A stretch of 64,000 bases of DNA from DASXMT01 sp036521415 (GCA_036521415.1 DATDHU010000071.1:48313-112312), one strand, 5' to 3'; numbered from the stretch's first letter, positions 50,086-58,827 are shown. Program-made: numbers and translations. Notes: a model not told the origin generated them from the letters alone.

Positions 50086-50865
50086 ATGAACAACAGGGAC
50101 GAGATCGCCGTCTCGATCGATGACGCCTACGTCGCCACCGTGGAGATCCGCAGGCCGCCCAACAACTACTTCGACACCGGGCTCATCACCGGGTTGGCCG
50201 AGGTCTTCGCCCGCCTGGACGAGGATGAGGCGTGCCGAGCCATCGTGCTGTGCTCGGAGGGCCGCCATTTCTGCGCCGGGGCCAACCTGGGTGGGGCCGG
50301 TGAGGCCCAGCTGCTCGAGCCCGGCCAGGGTGCCGACCTCTACCGGGAAGCGGTGAGGATCTTCAGTGGGCGCCTCCCCATCGTGGCCGCCGTCCAGGGA
50401 GCAGCCATTGGCGGGGGACTGGGTCTGGCCTGTGCGGCCGACTTCCGGGTCGCGTCGCCGAGGAGCCGGTTCGTCGCCAATTTCTCCCTGCTCGGCTTCC
50501 ATCATGGGTTCGGTCTCACCGTCACCCTTCCTCGGATCGTCGGGACCCAACACGCCCAATCCATGCTCTACACGGGTCGGCGGGTATCGGGCGACGAGGC
50601 GCTGGCCATCGGCCTGTGCGACCGCCTGACCGAGCCCGAACAACTCCGGGCCGAGAGCCATGCAGTGGCCGCAGAGATCGCCCGGGCCGCACCGCTGGCT
50701 GTGCAATCGATACGCGAGACGTTGCGCGGCGACCTGGCCGCGCGAGTCCACGCGGCGACCGTCCGCGAGGATGCCGAGCAGGAACGGCTTCGCCACACCC
50801 TTGACTTCACCGAAGGGCTGGCCGCCACCGCTGACCGGAGAACGCCGCGCTTCGTCGGGCGATGA
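50086..50865 (+). CDS. Enoyl-CoA hydratase/isomerase
   Basis: A 259-residue crotonase. The oxyanion blocks are SEGRHFCAGANLGGAG and AAVQGAAIGGGLGLACAADF, then the SLLGFHHGFGLTVTLPRIV hexamer segment. Positions of the two classical hydratase glutamates are altered (GGLGLACA; GFHHGFG), so isomerase-type or other chemistry is likely. GGAG eight bases before the ATG. It is convergent with an SDR gene and divergent from the PaaI thioesterase. Confidence 0.9.
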   Translation: MNNRDEIAVSIDDAYVATVEIRRPPNNYFDTGLITGLAEVFARLDEDEACRAIVLCSEGRHFCAGANLGGAGEAQLLEPGQGADLYREAVRIFSGRLPIVAAVQGAAIGGGLGLACAADFRVASPRSRFVANFSLLGFHHGFGLTVTLPRIVGTQHAQSMLYTGRRVSGDEALAIGLCDRLTEPEQLRAESHAVAAEIARAAPLAVQSIRETLRGDLAARVHAATVREDAEQERLRHTLDFTEGLAATADRRTPRFVGR

Positions 50866-50889
50866 CGGTCCCGCTCGCTCGTTGAGGAG

Positions 50890-51753
50890 TCAGCCCGGGA
50901 CCAGGTTGCGCTCTTTGCACAGCGACCGGGACGACACCATCTGCCCGGAATAGGCAGCCGCTTCCGGCGAGGTGCCGAGCCACGCGGCCGCCTCACCGGC
51001 GATCTCCGGTGGTGCGGGCACGAATCCGGCTGCCTCGAGCACGTCGTTGGTACCCGACGCCTTCATGGACTCGGTGAGGGTGAGGCCCGGGGCGATGCTG
51101 AACGACCAGATCCCCTGGTCGAAGAACTCGACATGGCACACGTCGGTCACGCGGTGGAAGGCGGCCTTGGCCGCCGCATAGGCGACCCCCCAGCCCCCCT
51201 GGCCAGCCGGTGCGGGCGGGGTGATGAACGAAGCTTCGGACAACATGTTGACGATCCGGCCCTCGCCCCGCTCGAGCATCTGGGGGACCAGCAGCTGGAT
51301 GAGCAGGAGCGGGTGCAGGTAGTCGCCGATAAGGCATCGTTCGGCCAGCTCGAGCGGCAGATCCAGGATCCGGTCCATCGTCCCGGGGCCCTGATAGATG
51401 GCGTTGTTGAAGAGCACGTCGACCCGGCCCCACGTTCCCACTGCCTCCTCGGCGACGTCGCGTACCGATTGGCGGTCCATGAGATCCATCCGGATGGGCA
51501 GGCACCGCGCCCCGAGCGCTTCGATCTCGCCGGCTGTCGTGTTCAGACTCCCCGGGATCGGCAGTTCTTCGGTGGGAGAAGCAGAAGAAGACGGCTGACT
51601 CCGTCCGTCCCCTTCCCGCACGGTCCGGGCCGTGATCACCACGTCACAGCCCGCTCGGGCCAGGGCCAATGCACCACAGCGCCCGATTCCCCGACTCGCT
51701 CCGGTCACGAGCGCCACCGGCGTGGCCCCGTCCTTGGTCACCATCTTGCTCAC
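50890..51753 (-). CDS. Short-chain dehydrogenase/reductase with insertion
   Basis: A 287-residue SDR. VALVTGASRGIGRCGALALA binds NAD(P); MLSEASFITPP has the catalytic Ser and GVAYAAAKAAFHRVTD the YxxxK. About 25 extra residues (Ser/Pro-rich, after VVITARTVREGDG) are inserted after the second strand, reminiscent of, but different from, the mycofactocin type. An N-terminal GTG at 51753 is preferred because GAGGAG stands six bases upstream; ATG 51744 is an alternative. Substrate unknown. Confidence 0.9.
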   Translation of the reverse strand: MSKMVTKDGATPVALVTGASRGIGRCGALALARAGCDVVITARTVREGDGRSQPSSSASPTEELPIPGSLNTTAGEIEALGARCLPIRMDLMDRQSVRDVAEEAVGTWGRVDVLFNNAIYQGPGTMDRILDLPLELAERCLIGDYLHPLLLIQLLVPQMLERGEGRIVNMLSEASFITPPAPAGQGGWGVAYAAAKAAFHRVTDVCHVEFFDQGIWSFSIAPGLTLTESMKASGTNDVLEAAGFVPAPPEIAGEAAAWLGTSPEAAAYSGQMVSSRSLCKERNLVPG

Positions 51754-51976
51754 TGGCTCTCCTCGGTTGCAGGTAGAGGATGGTCGTCGACAACCAGCGC
51801 GCGACCGTCGGCCACCCCGCTGGACACCACAGACTGAGATTGGCACAACAACCACCCCGCCGCCGCAGCCACGTCCGCGGGCATGTCCCATGGCCGTATG
51901 CAACGGTCAAACATTCACAGGTGCCGCACACCGGCGTCTCAGTGTGCCCCAATGGTGGGCGGGCACTGTGGGGATC

Positions 51977-52339
51977 ATGAAGGCAAACCCCAATCATATG
52001 GCCCTTCCGAGTCTCAGCGAGGCGGTCACCCGCCGTCAGCTGGCCCGGCGTCGCGTGAGGAGGATGACCGCCGGTATCGCCGGGGTGGCCATGGCGCTGA
52101 CCGGCGGGACTGCCGTCTTAGCCGCATCGGGCACGTCGCATGCGACAACGCCGTCGACCATCCAGGCGTCGCCATCCAATCGGACCCAGTCGACGTCGAC
52201 CTCCGGATCGGGATCCTCCTCGGGTACCTCGACGAGCTCGGGATCGTCCTCGGGTACCTCGACGAGCTCGGGCTCCTCCGGGGCCAGCGCGCCCAGTTCC
52301 TCGTCGGGCCAGAGCGTGACCACCTCGGGTGCGTCGTGA
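51977..52339 (+). CDS. Ser/Thr/Gly-rich secreted protein, candidate minimal flavin carrier
   Basis: A 120-residue protein with a twin-Arg-like basic start (SEAVTRRQLARRRVRRMT), a hydrophobic core GIAGVAMALTGGTAVLAAS, and then about 75 residues of Ser, Thr and Gly, in part from a 30-bp DNA duplication. It ends in SGQSVTTSGAS. It occupies the place in this operon where the FMN-binding carrier of an ApbE/ferric-reductase system is expected, but no FMN_bind domain is present. The last four residues are like the ApbE target motif (S/T-G-A-S/T), but the usual upstream Asp is not there. The stop overlaps the apbE start (GTGA). A truncated carrier is the alternative. Confidence 0.6.
   Translation: MKANPNHMALPSLSEAVTRRQLARRRVRRMTAGIAGVAMALTGGTAVLAASGTSHATTPSTIQASPSNRTQSTSTSGSGSSSGTSTSSGSSSGTSTSSGSSGASAPSSSSGQSVTTSGAS
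52211..52270 (+). repeat. 30-bp tandem duplication in the Ser-rich protein gene
   Basis: Copies 52211-52240 and 52241-52270 differ at one base and encode (G/S)SS-GTSTSS-type residues. This is expansion of the linker by slippage. Confidence 0.85.
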
Positions 52340-53289
52340 ACCCCGTCGTGCGCAGTGCGAGGTTCGGGGCGATCGGGACGACCATCGAAGTCGTGGTGGA
52401 CGCGCCCGAGGCTCTCGACCAGGCCACCGAGGTGGTGCGGGCCCAGGTTGCCGCCCTCGATGGGGCAGCCAGCCGATTCCGGGATGACAGCGAGCTGAGC
52501 CGGCTCAATGCCTCGTCCGGCCGACCGGTCGAGGTGTCGTGGCCCTTCTTCGTGGCCCTGGAGGAAGCCATCCAGGCGGCGCAGCTGACCGATGGGATCG
52601 TCGATCCCACCGTGGGCCATGCCCTCGAGCTGTGTGGCTACGACCGTGACTTCTCCGAGGTGGCACCGGATGGACCCCCGCTCAGGGTTCGCTACCAGCG
52701 TGTCCCCGGGTGGCGCCGCGTCCGGCTGGACCGAGGCCGTCGGACGGCCACACTGCCGCCCGGTGTCCGAATCGACCTGGGGGCGACGGCCAAGGCCGGC
52801 TGCGCCGATCGGACGGCACAAGCCGCTGCCGCGGCCACCCGGGCCGGAGTCCTGGTCAACCTGGGCGGCGATCTCGCCGCGGCCGGACCTCCCCCCGAGG
52901 AGGGATGGGTGATCCGCATTGCTGACCGGCACGACGCACCGGTCGGCGAGCCCGGCGCCACCGTGGCCATTCGCCACGGTGGCTTGGCCACATCGGGCAC
53001 TGCCTCCCGCCGATGGTCCCGCGGCGGTCAGGCCATGCACCATCTCATCGATCCGGCCACCGGTGCGCCGGCCGACACCTGTTGGCGAACGGTGTCCGTG
53101 TTCGCCGCCAGTTGCCTGGAGGCCAATGTCGCGTCGACCGCCTCAATGATCCTGGGGTCGAAGGCCCCGCAGTGGCTGACCGAGCGCGGCTTCGCGGCAC
53201 GGCTGGTCCCGGCCCAGGGGCCGATGGTGAACGTGGGCGGGTGGCCGGAGGAGAGATACCCAGGCGACGCCGATTCCCTGGCATCGTGA
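52336..53289 (+). CDS. apbE: FAD:protein FMN transferase
   Basis: ApbE attaches FMN from FAD to Ser/Thr residues of extracytoplasmic carrier proteins. The 317-residue protein shows RSARFGAIGTTIEVVVD, the metal-site DGIVDPTVGHALELCGYDRD, IDLGATAKAGCADRTAQAAA, LVNLGGDLAAAG, and the flavin part GLATSGTASRRW with HHLIDPATGAPAD. The GTG start overlaps the upstream stop (GTGA). No signal peptide of its own is visible in this frame; its start directly follows the Ser-rich gene. Its stop overlaps the next gene too (GTGA), so three genes are tightly coupled. Confidence 0.93.
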   Translation: MNPVVRSARFGAIGTTIEVVVDAPEALDQATEVVRAQVAALDGAASRFRDDSELSRLNASSGRPVEVSWPFFVALEEAIQAAQLTDGIVDPTVGHALELCGYDRDFSEVAPDGPPLRVRYQRVPGWRRVRLDRGRRTATLPPGVRIDLGATAKAGCADRTAQAAAAATRAGVLVNLGGDLAAAGPPPEEGWVIRIADRHDAPVGEPGATVAIRHGGLATSGTASRRWSRGGQAMHHLIDPATGAPADTCWRTVSVFAASCLEANVASTASMILGSKAPQWLTERGFAARLVPAQGPMVNVGGWPEERYPGDADSLAS

Positions 53290-53909
53290 TCGCGACCACC
53301 GATACCCCAGCGTTCGTCTGGTACCTCATGCGGGCCAGCGGCCTGGTTGCCCTCGTCCTCCTGTCGGTCACCGTTGCCCTGGGTGTGGTGGGGGTGAAGC
53401 GTTGGGGCTCCACCCGATGGCCCCGCATCGTGACGGCTGGGCTCCATCGGACCGTGTCATTGCTCGCTGTCTGCTTCCTCGGCGTCCATATCATCACCGC
53501 CCTCATCGACGGTTGGATCGGGCTCCGCTGGTTCGGGGCGATCATCCCCTTCGAGTCGACGTACCGGCCCGTCTGGGTGGGCATGGGCGCGTTTACCTTC
53601 GACCTGCTCATCGCGGTCGTGGCCACCAGCCTGCTCCGCCGGCACCTCAGTTGGCGCAGTTGGCGTCTGGTCCACTGGACCACGTGGCTGCTGTGGCCGC
53701 TGGCCCTGGCGCACGCCCTGGGCTCGGGGTCGGACATCGGCTCCGGGTGGGGCCTCGGCATCGTCGTGAGCTGTGTGACCATGGTGCTGGTGGCGCTGGC
53801 GTGGCGGGTGCGGCCGGCCGTTTCCAGACCTGTGTCGTCGCGCCGGCCCAAGTCCCCGGCTCCCGGTGTCACTCAGGCTCCCGGTGTGAATCAGGGACTC
53901 CCAGTGTGA
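53286..53909 (+). CDS. Ferric reductase-like transmembrane cytochrome b protein
   Basis: A 207-residue membrane protein with about five hydrophobic helices. Two His-x13/14-His pairs, GLHRTVSLLAVCFLGVHIIT and LVHWTTWLLWPLALAHALG, fit two b-haem sites of a YedZ/ferric-reductase-like domain. The end is rich in Ser/Pro and repeats PGVTQ/PGVNQ. It is coupled to apbE by a GTGA overlap and is probably the membrane electron-transfer part of a flavin-carrier system. The stop TGA at 53907-53909 is one base from the convergent lipoprotein stop. Confidence 0.85.
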   Translation: MIATTDTPAFVWYLMRASGLVALVLLSVTVALGVVGVKRWGSTRWPRIVTAGLHRTVSLLAVCFLGVHIITALIDGWIGLRWFGAIIPFESTYRPVWVGMGAFTFDLLIAVVATSLLRRHLSWRSWRLVHWTTWLLWPLALAHALGSGSDIGSGWGLGIVVSCVTMVLVALAWRVRPAVSRPVSSRRPKSPAPGVTQAPGVNQGLPV

Positions 53910-53915
53910 CTCAGG
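53860..53915. repeat. Three 18-bp repeats across the tail-to-tail gene junction
   Basis: CTCCCGGTGTCACTCAGG (53860-53877), CTCCCGGTGTGAATCAGG (53878-53895) and, after a 2-bp insertion, CTCCCAGTGTGACTCAGG (53898-53915). Copy 3 contains the TGA of the plus-strand gene and the TCA (stop) of the minus-strand gene. The insertion shifts the reading frame and creates the stop. Confidence 0.85.
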
Positions 53916-54618
53916 GGTTGTGTCCGGGCGCAAACGTCGCCGAGAACGACGTCACCAGCCACTGGCCGGCCGGGTCGCGCCGCAGCCGGTACGTGGCGTC
54001 CAGAAGTCCCGGGACGGTTGCCCAATTAATTTTGCGACCGCCATCAGCTGTAGGCACATGGCTGACGCCACCCTGCCAGTCGGTGACATGGACCTCGCCG
54101 CGAACGGTCGCCGTCCCTCCCGACACGGACACGTGCTCGATCACGAGCCGGTCGAGTATCGGCCCCGGCGGTCCCGCTGCGACGTTCGGATTGAGACTGT
54201 GGCAGCTCGTGTTGGTGCTCTGGTGCAGCCGTTGTTGCAGCCGGGTCGTGAGGGTGGCGGCCTTGGCGCCGCTGAACGTGCGGGCGATCTCGACGTCCAT
54301 GAAGGATGTCATTCCGGGGACCAGGGCGGGGTCGATAACGGCGCAGGGATAGTTCCAGCGCCAGGGTGTACTCGTCGTACTGATCGAGGGCTGTAGCCAT
54401 GTGTCCGGGGGGCCGGCCAGCGACCAGCGACCGTCCACCTGCACGGGCAAGTAGACGGCGTCGTCCGCGACCTGTAGCGCTCGAGCTGCGACCGAGGAGA
54501 CTTCGTCAATCGGGGTCACACTGCTGGTAGCGCTGGTGCACGCTGTCGCAGCCACCGCCATCAGGACAGCAAGCCCACCGATGACGGCCGCCGAGGAGCG
54601 GTTCCCGAGCGGCGGCAT
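53911..54618 (-). CDS. Lipoprotein of unknown function
   Basis: A 235-residue exported lipoprotein. The signal has a hydrophobic core VIGGLAVLMAVAATAC ending in a lipobox (ATAC). The mature part has PCAVIDPALVPGMTSFMDVE, FSGAKAATLTTRLQQRLHQS and a C-terminal TYRLRRDPAGQWLVTSFSAT that looks like a Tim44/SnoaL-type end strand. I do not recognise the family. The C-terminal part could be an NTF2-like domain, as in several actinobacterial cell-wall lipoproteins (Mce-associated). It lies between the ApbE operon (convergent) and a glycosyltransferase gene on the same strand. Confidence 0.75.
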   Translation of the reverse strand: MPPLGNRSSAAVIGGLAVLMAVAATACTSATSSVTPIDEVSSVAARALQVADDAVYLPVQVDGRWSLAGPPDTWLQPSISTTSTPWRWNYPCAVIDPALVPGMTSFMDVEIARTFSGAKAATLTTRLQQRLHQSTNTSCHSLNPNVAAGPPGPILDRLVIEHVSVSGGTATVRGEVHVTDWQGGVSHVPTADGGRKINWATVPGLLDATYRLRRDPAGQWLVTSFSATFAPGHNP

Positions 54619-54662
54619 GACGCTCAGTATTCACCAGTCGGCAATCAGCCGGACGATACGGT

Positions 54663-55868
54663 CTACTGGATCGAGTGCCGGGGATGTCGGTGGTTGCGGA
54701 AGACCCAAGCCCGCAAGAGGACGAAGCGGACCAGCGCGGCCGCCCCGTTGGCCACGGCGATGGCGACCAGGTCGGAGGTGACCGATGCTCCGCCGATCCC
54801 GCTGGCGGTCAGAAGGGCCACGCTCGTCAGAGCCAGGCTGGTGGCGAATACGGCCAGCCCACCGAGCAACTGGTCGCGCCGACGGAAGGGGGCCCGGTCG
54901 GAGAAGGTGATCCGTCGGTTGGCCGCCATGTTGGCAATGTTGCAGAGGGCGAGGGCCACGGCGTTGGCACCGAACGTGCCCAGCGCCGGTCGCAAGAGGA
55001 GGAACAACCCGAGGTCGACCACGGTGCTGATGACACCGATGCTGGCAAAGCGGGCCAGGTGGGTTCCGGCCATCGGATGACCGGGGACGGACGGCGCACC
55101 GTCCCGCCCCCGCCGGGCGACGAATTCGTACAGGAGCCGGGAGACCCCCCGGAGGTCCTCGAGTGCGGTCCCGAACACGTCCACCCGGGAGTCGAGGTCG
55201 TCGACCCAGTCGACGGGGACCTCGTGGATCCGCATGCCGCTGCGCTCTGCCCGGACCAAGAGCTCCGTGTCGAAGAACCATTCCTCGTTGCTGACCATTG
55301 GGAGCAGGTCACGGGCGACCTCGGCCCGAGCGGCCTTGAAGCCACACTGAGCGTCGGTGAACCGGTTGCGGAGCATCGTCCGGATGAGCACGTTGTAACA
55401 GCGGGAAATGAGCTCCCGCTTGGTGCCCCGGACAACCCGGGCACCGGGAGCCAGCCGTGTGCCGATCGCCAGGTCGCTGTGCCCGGACAAGAGCGGAGCA
55501 ACCAGGGGCAAGAGCGCATCGAGGTCGGTGGCCAGGTCTACATCCATGTAGGCGACCACCCGGGCCTGGCTGAGCGTCCATACGGCACGAAGGGCCCGGC
55601 CTCTGCCCTTGTCCCCGAGCCGGAAGGCCCGGACTCCCGCCATCGTCGCCGCCAATGTCGACGCGATGGTCCACGTGCGGTCGGTGCTGGCATTGTCAGC
55701 GATGGAGATCAGGGCAGTAAAGGGGAAGTGGTCGTCCAGGTAGGCGCGCAACGTCCGAACGCTGGTCTCGAGGACCGCCTCCTCGTTGTAGACCGGCACC
55801 ACGATCTCCACATCGGGCGGTCGGGAGGCACCGACGAGGGGCGGTGCGACGGTTTCGGCGATCGCCAT
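54663..55868 (-). CDS. GT2 glycosyltransferase fused to GtrA-like membrane domain
   Basis: A 401-residue DPM1-like GT2 enzyme with a GtrA tail. Residues about 18-245: VEIVVPVYNEEAVLETSVRT, ISIADNASTDRTW, AYMDVDLATDLDALLPL (DxD) and DAQCGFKAARAEVA, as in polyprenyl-phosphate mannose/glucose synthases. Residues about 268-395 contain four hydrophobic GtrA helices (FASIGVISTVVDLGLFLLL, FGANAVALALCNIANMAANR). Makes a lipid-linked sugar and perhaps flips it, serving glycan assembly; donor and acceptor are unknown. It is related functionally to the GT39-type transferase at 59582. Confidence 0.92.
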   Translation of the reverse strand: MAIAETVAPPLVGASRPPDVEIVVPVYNEEAVLETSVRTLRAYLDDHFPFTALISIADNASTDRTWTIASTLAATMAGVRAFRLGDKGRGRALRAVWTLSQARVVAYMDVDLATDLDALLPLVAPLLSGHSDLAIGTRLAPGARVVRGTKRELISRCYNVLIRTMLRNRFTDAQCGFKAARAEVARDLLPMVSNEEWFFDTELLVRAERSGMRIHEVPVDWVDDLDSRVDVFGTALEDLRGVSRLLYEFVARRGRDGAPSVPGHPMAGTHLARFASIGVISTVVDLGLFLLLRPALGTFGANAVALALCNIANMAANRRITFSDRAPFRRRDQLLGGLAVFATSLALTSVALLTASGIGGASVTSDLVAIAVANGAAALVRFVLLRAWVFRNHRHPRHSIQ

Positions 55869-55976
55869 GGAGGGATTGTGCCGACGGAACCTTCCGGTCA
55901 GCCCACCGGAACCTGTGAGCCCGGTGTGAATCGGGAGCGATGGCGGGATCGGCTGGGCACCGATCGTCCTGAAGAA

Positions 55977-57683
55977 TTAGCTGGCGCTTTCGGGCCTGCC
56001 GCCACCACCGCCGCTGGCCGCTCCGGCGGAGTCGACTCCGCCGGCGCCTTCGCCCGCACCGACTCCGCCGGCAGTCCCGCCCGCACGGAGTCGGTCGCCA
56101 GGAGCGCCACCCCCACTGTCTCCGTCGCCCGGAGCTCCACCCGCACCGGTTCGGCCCGCGCCGGCTTCGCCCGGACCGGCTCCTTCGGAACTTGCTTCGC
56201 CGGCACCAGCTCCGTCGGCGCCGTCGGCGCCCTCGTGGGAGAGGGGCAGATGAACGGAGAACGAGGCCCCCTGGCCTGGAAGCGAGATGGCCCGAACCGT
56301 GCCGCCGTGCGCGGTGACGATGGCGTTGACGATCGAGAGTCCCAGACCGGCACCTCCCTTGAGCCGCGAGCGCGACGGGTCGGCTCGGTAGAAGCGCTCG
56401 AAGACCCGGGACCGCTGCTCGTCGTTCAGACCGGGCCCGTCGTCGGCCACCTCCACCACGGCCTCGTCGTTCGCCTGGCTGACTCGCACCACCGTGCTCG
56501 TCCCGGCGGGGGTGTGGGCCCGCACGTTTGAGAGCAGGTTGTCGAGCACCTGGCGCAGCCGCAACGGGTCGCCCACCACTTCGACCGGGCGGGCGGCCTC
56601 CATGCGCACGGGCCAGTCGGGCCCGACTGCGGCGGCGGTGTGCACGGCGTCGGCACCCAGTTTCACCAGCTCCACCGGTTTCTGCTCCAGGGGCAGGCCC
56701 TCGTCCAGCCGGGCGAGCGTCAGGAGGTCCTCGACCAGATGTCCCATGCGGGACGATTCCTGGCTGATGCCGGCCATGGCCCGATCGAGCTCCGCACCCG
56801 GCTTGGCCATGCCCAGCTGGTACATCTCGGCGTAGGCCGACACGGCCGAGACCGGCGTCCGGAGCTCGTGGGAGGCATCGGCCACGAACCGCCGGAGCCG
56901 GCCCTCCGAAGCGCGGAGCTCGGCTTCGGTGGCATCGCGTTCGGAGAAGGCCCGCTGGATGCGGGACAACATGATGTTGATCGTCCGGGCCATCCTTCCC
57001 ACCTCGGTCTTGGTGTTCTCGCCTGGTACCCGGTGATCGAGCTCGCCTTCGGCGATCGACTCGGCCGTGCGCTCGACCTCCTCCAGCGGGCGAAGGCCCA
57101 CCCGCACCAGCCACCACCCCAGCAGGACGGCGGCGATCAGCGCGGCTGCGGTCACGATCAGCTCGATGATCAACAGACGGTTCAGGGTGTTGTTGGTGGC
57201 GTCCAGGGGAACGGCCACGATGAAGGTATTGCCATCGTCGAGGCGCGAGGCGCGGACCCGGAAGGACGGTCCACCGGATTGCACGGCCTGCGCGGTGAAG
57301 TACGTGGCCGAGGTGCCGTCGGGTTGCACCGAATAGCCGGTGATGTGGGCGGGCAACCGGGGCGAGTAGGAGTGGCCGTTCTCTTGCGCGGCATTCTGCA
57401 GCATGATCGCACCCGATGGTGACCGAATCTCGCGGAACCCGCCGAGGATCGGGCTCCGCGGGTAGAGCTCACGAGACGGTTGGGACGGATTGAACGGGTT
57501 CGTCCCGGCGAATGCGCCGCCCCCGGGGTTCTGCTTGGGGGCATGTAGCGGCACGATCAGACTGCGGTCGACCTGCGTGTAGAGGAACGAACGCAGGGCG
57601 GAGTAGGTGGCTATGTCCGCAGCGAGGAGCGCGATCAGCGCGACCGCCCCTACGGCCAGCAGCAGGCGGATCCGAAGTGACAT
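55977..57683 (-). CDS. Sensor histidine kinase (HAMP, HisKA, HATPase)
   Basis: A 568-residue membrane kinase. TM1 is residues 7-27, an extracytoplasmic domain 28-165, TM2 about 170-195, HAMP 195-248, then the HisKA phospho-acceptor His272 in FVADASHELRTPVSA, N-box DNLLSNVRAH (381-390), and G1/G2 ADDGPGLN and GGAGLGLSIVNAI. Residues about 483-568 form an unusual Gly/Ala/Glu-rich tail of about 85 residues, with many GAG triplets, that is absent from standard kinases. It begins nine bases after the regulator gene. It resembles MprB/TcrY-like kinases. The sensed signal is unknown. Confidence 0.94.
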   Translation of the reverse strand: MSLRIRLLLAVGAVALIALLAADIATYSALRSFLYTQVDRSLIVPLHAPKQNPGGGAFAGTNPFNPSQPSRELYPRSPILGGFREIRSPSGAIMLQNAAQENGHSYSPRLPAHITGYSVQPDGTSATYFTAQAVQSGGPSFRVRASRLDDGNTFIVAVPLDATNNTLNRLLIIELIVTAAALIAAVLLGWWLVRVGLRPLEEVERTAESIAEGELDHRVPGENTKTEVGRMARTINIMLSRIQRAFSERDATEAELRASEGRLRRFVADASHELRTPVSAVSAYAEMYQLGMAKPGAELDRAMAGISQESSRMGHLVEDLLTLARLDEGLPLEQKPVELVKLGADAVHTAAAVGPDWPVRMEAARPVEVVGDPLRLRQVLDNLLSNVRAHTPAGTSTVVRVSQANDEAVVEVADDGPGLNDEQRSRVFERFYRADPSRSRLKGGAGLGLSIVNAIVTAHGGTVRAISLPGQGASFSVHLPLSHEGADGADGAGAGEASSEGAGPGEAGAGRTGAGGAPGDGDSGGGAPGDRLRAGGTAGGVGAGEGAGGVDSAGAASGGGGGRPESAS

Positions 57684-57692
57684 CGGCGATTG

Positions 57693-58388
57693 CTACCGGT
57701 CTTCTTTGAGCACGTACCCGACCAGGCGAAGCGTGTGGATGAGCGGCGGCCCATGGGCCTCGAGCTTCTTGCGCAGGTAGCTCACGTAGGTCTCCACCAC
57801 GCTGGCGTCACCGCCGAAGTCGTAGTGCCACACATAGTCCAAGATCTGCGACTTGGAGAGGACGATGCGCGGGTTCAACAAGAAGAACCGCAGGAGCGAG
57901 AACTCAGTGGCCGTCAGGTGGATGAGCGCGCCGCCGCGGCGGACCTCGTGCGCGCCCTCGTCCATCTCGATGTCGGCGAACCGGAGCGTCCCGTCATCAT
58001 CCGTGTCGCCGTTGGATCTCCGAAGGATGGCCCGGGCCCTGGCGATGATCTCGGCCAGGGCAAACGGCTTGGTCACGTAGTCGTCGCCGCCGATCGTGAG
58101 CCCCGTCACCCTGTCCTCGAGGGCATCGCGTGCGGTGAGGAACAAGATGGGGACCCGAATGCCGTCGCCCCTCAACCGACGGGTGACCTCGAAGCCGTCC
58201 AGGTCGGGGAGCATAACGTCCAAGACGATGAGGTCGGGTGGGCGCTCCTGGGCGGCGGCCAGGGCGGCACGACCGTTGGTGGCCTCCTCCACCTCGAATC
58301 CCTCGTAGCGCAGCGAGGTCGCTACCGAGTCGACGATGGATGGCTCATCGTCCACCACCAGAATTCGCTGCCCAGTCAAAACCGTCAC
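57693..58388 (-). CDS. OmpR-family response regulator
   Basis: A 231-residue two-domain regulator. Receiver: LVVDDEPSIVDS at the N-terminus, phospho-acceptor Asp57 in LIVLDVMLPDLDG, and lysine in DDYVTKPFALAE. DNA-binding winged helix: LTATEFSLLRFFLLNPRIVL and VETYVSYLRKKLEAHG. GTG 58388 is preferred since GGAGG stands eight bases upstream; the frame extends 13 codons further 5'. It forms a pair with the kinase directly downstream. Targets unknown. Confidence 0.95.
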   Translation of the reverse strand: MTVLTGQRILVVDDEPSIVDSVATSLRYEGFEVEEATNGRAALAAAQERPPDLIVLDVMLPDLDGFEVTRRLRGDGIRVPILFLTARDALEDRVTGLTIGGDDYVTKPFALAEIIARARAILRRSNGDTDDDGTLRFADIEMDEGAHEVRRGGALIHLTATEFSLLRFFLLNPRIVLSKSQILDYVWHYDFGGDASVVETYVSYLRKKLEAHGPPLIHTLRLVGYVLKEDR

Positions 58389-58827
58389 TCGTACCACCTC
58401 CGAGACGACCAACCATCCCAGGGCCAACTATGCGTCAGATGTGGGCCGCCTGTGAACCCGCTGTGGATGAGACGAGAGGCTGGCCCTGTCCGGTGGGTGG
58501 GTCGGCACGGCGGGGACGTTGACGGCACCCTCAGCTTTCACACAGGTGCGCCAGAGGGGTCTCCAGGCAGGGACTGCCTGCATGCCGACCGGGCGGACAC
58601 GAGCTGGTCAGCTCCCCACCTGCCCCCGTAGCCACAACGGCGGCCAGGACCGATAGCGTACAGTCGTTACAAACCCGCACATTGGCTCCATCAGACCGTC
58701 GCGGAGCCCGGGGCAGCCTCGCTCCGGTCCGGGGTGGTGGACCTCATGGCGGTGCCAGTCGAGGTCCCCTCATACGGAGGGATCACTGTCAATGGGCGGC
58801 GATGGCGCCGTGCCCGAAAGGTTGTCG
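58389..58827. other. 439-base intergenic region between divergent genes
   Basis: Upstream of the response regulator and of a secreted protein. It has a perfect 17-bp palindrome at 58564-58580 and no open frame I would call a gene. GTACAGTCGTTACAAACC near 58659-58676 is the only promoter-like AT-rich stretch. Nothing else stands out. Confidence 0.5.
58564..58580. promoter_or_regulatory. Perfect 17-bp palindrome, operator candidate
   Basis: CAGGCAGGGACTGCCTG: six-base arms CAGGCA / TGCCTG around GGGAC. It lies about 175 bases upstream of the response regulator start, and 250 bases from the secreted protein start. Confidence 0.45.
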
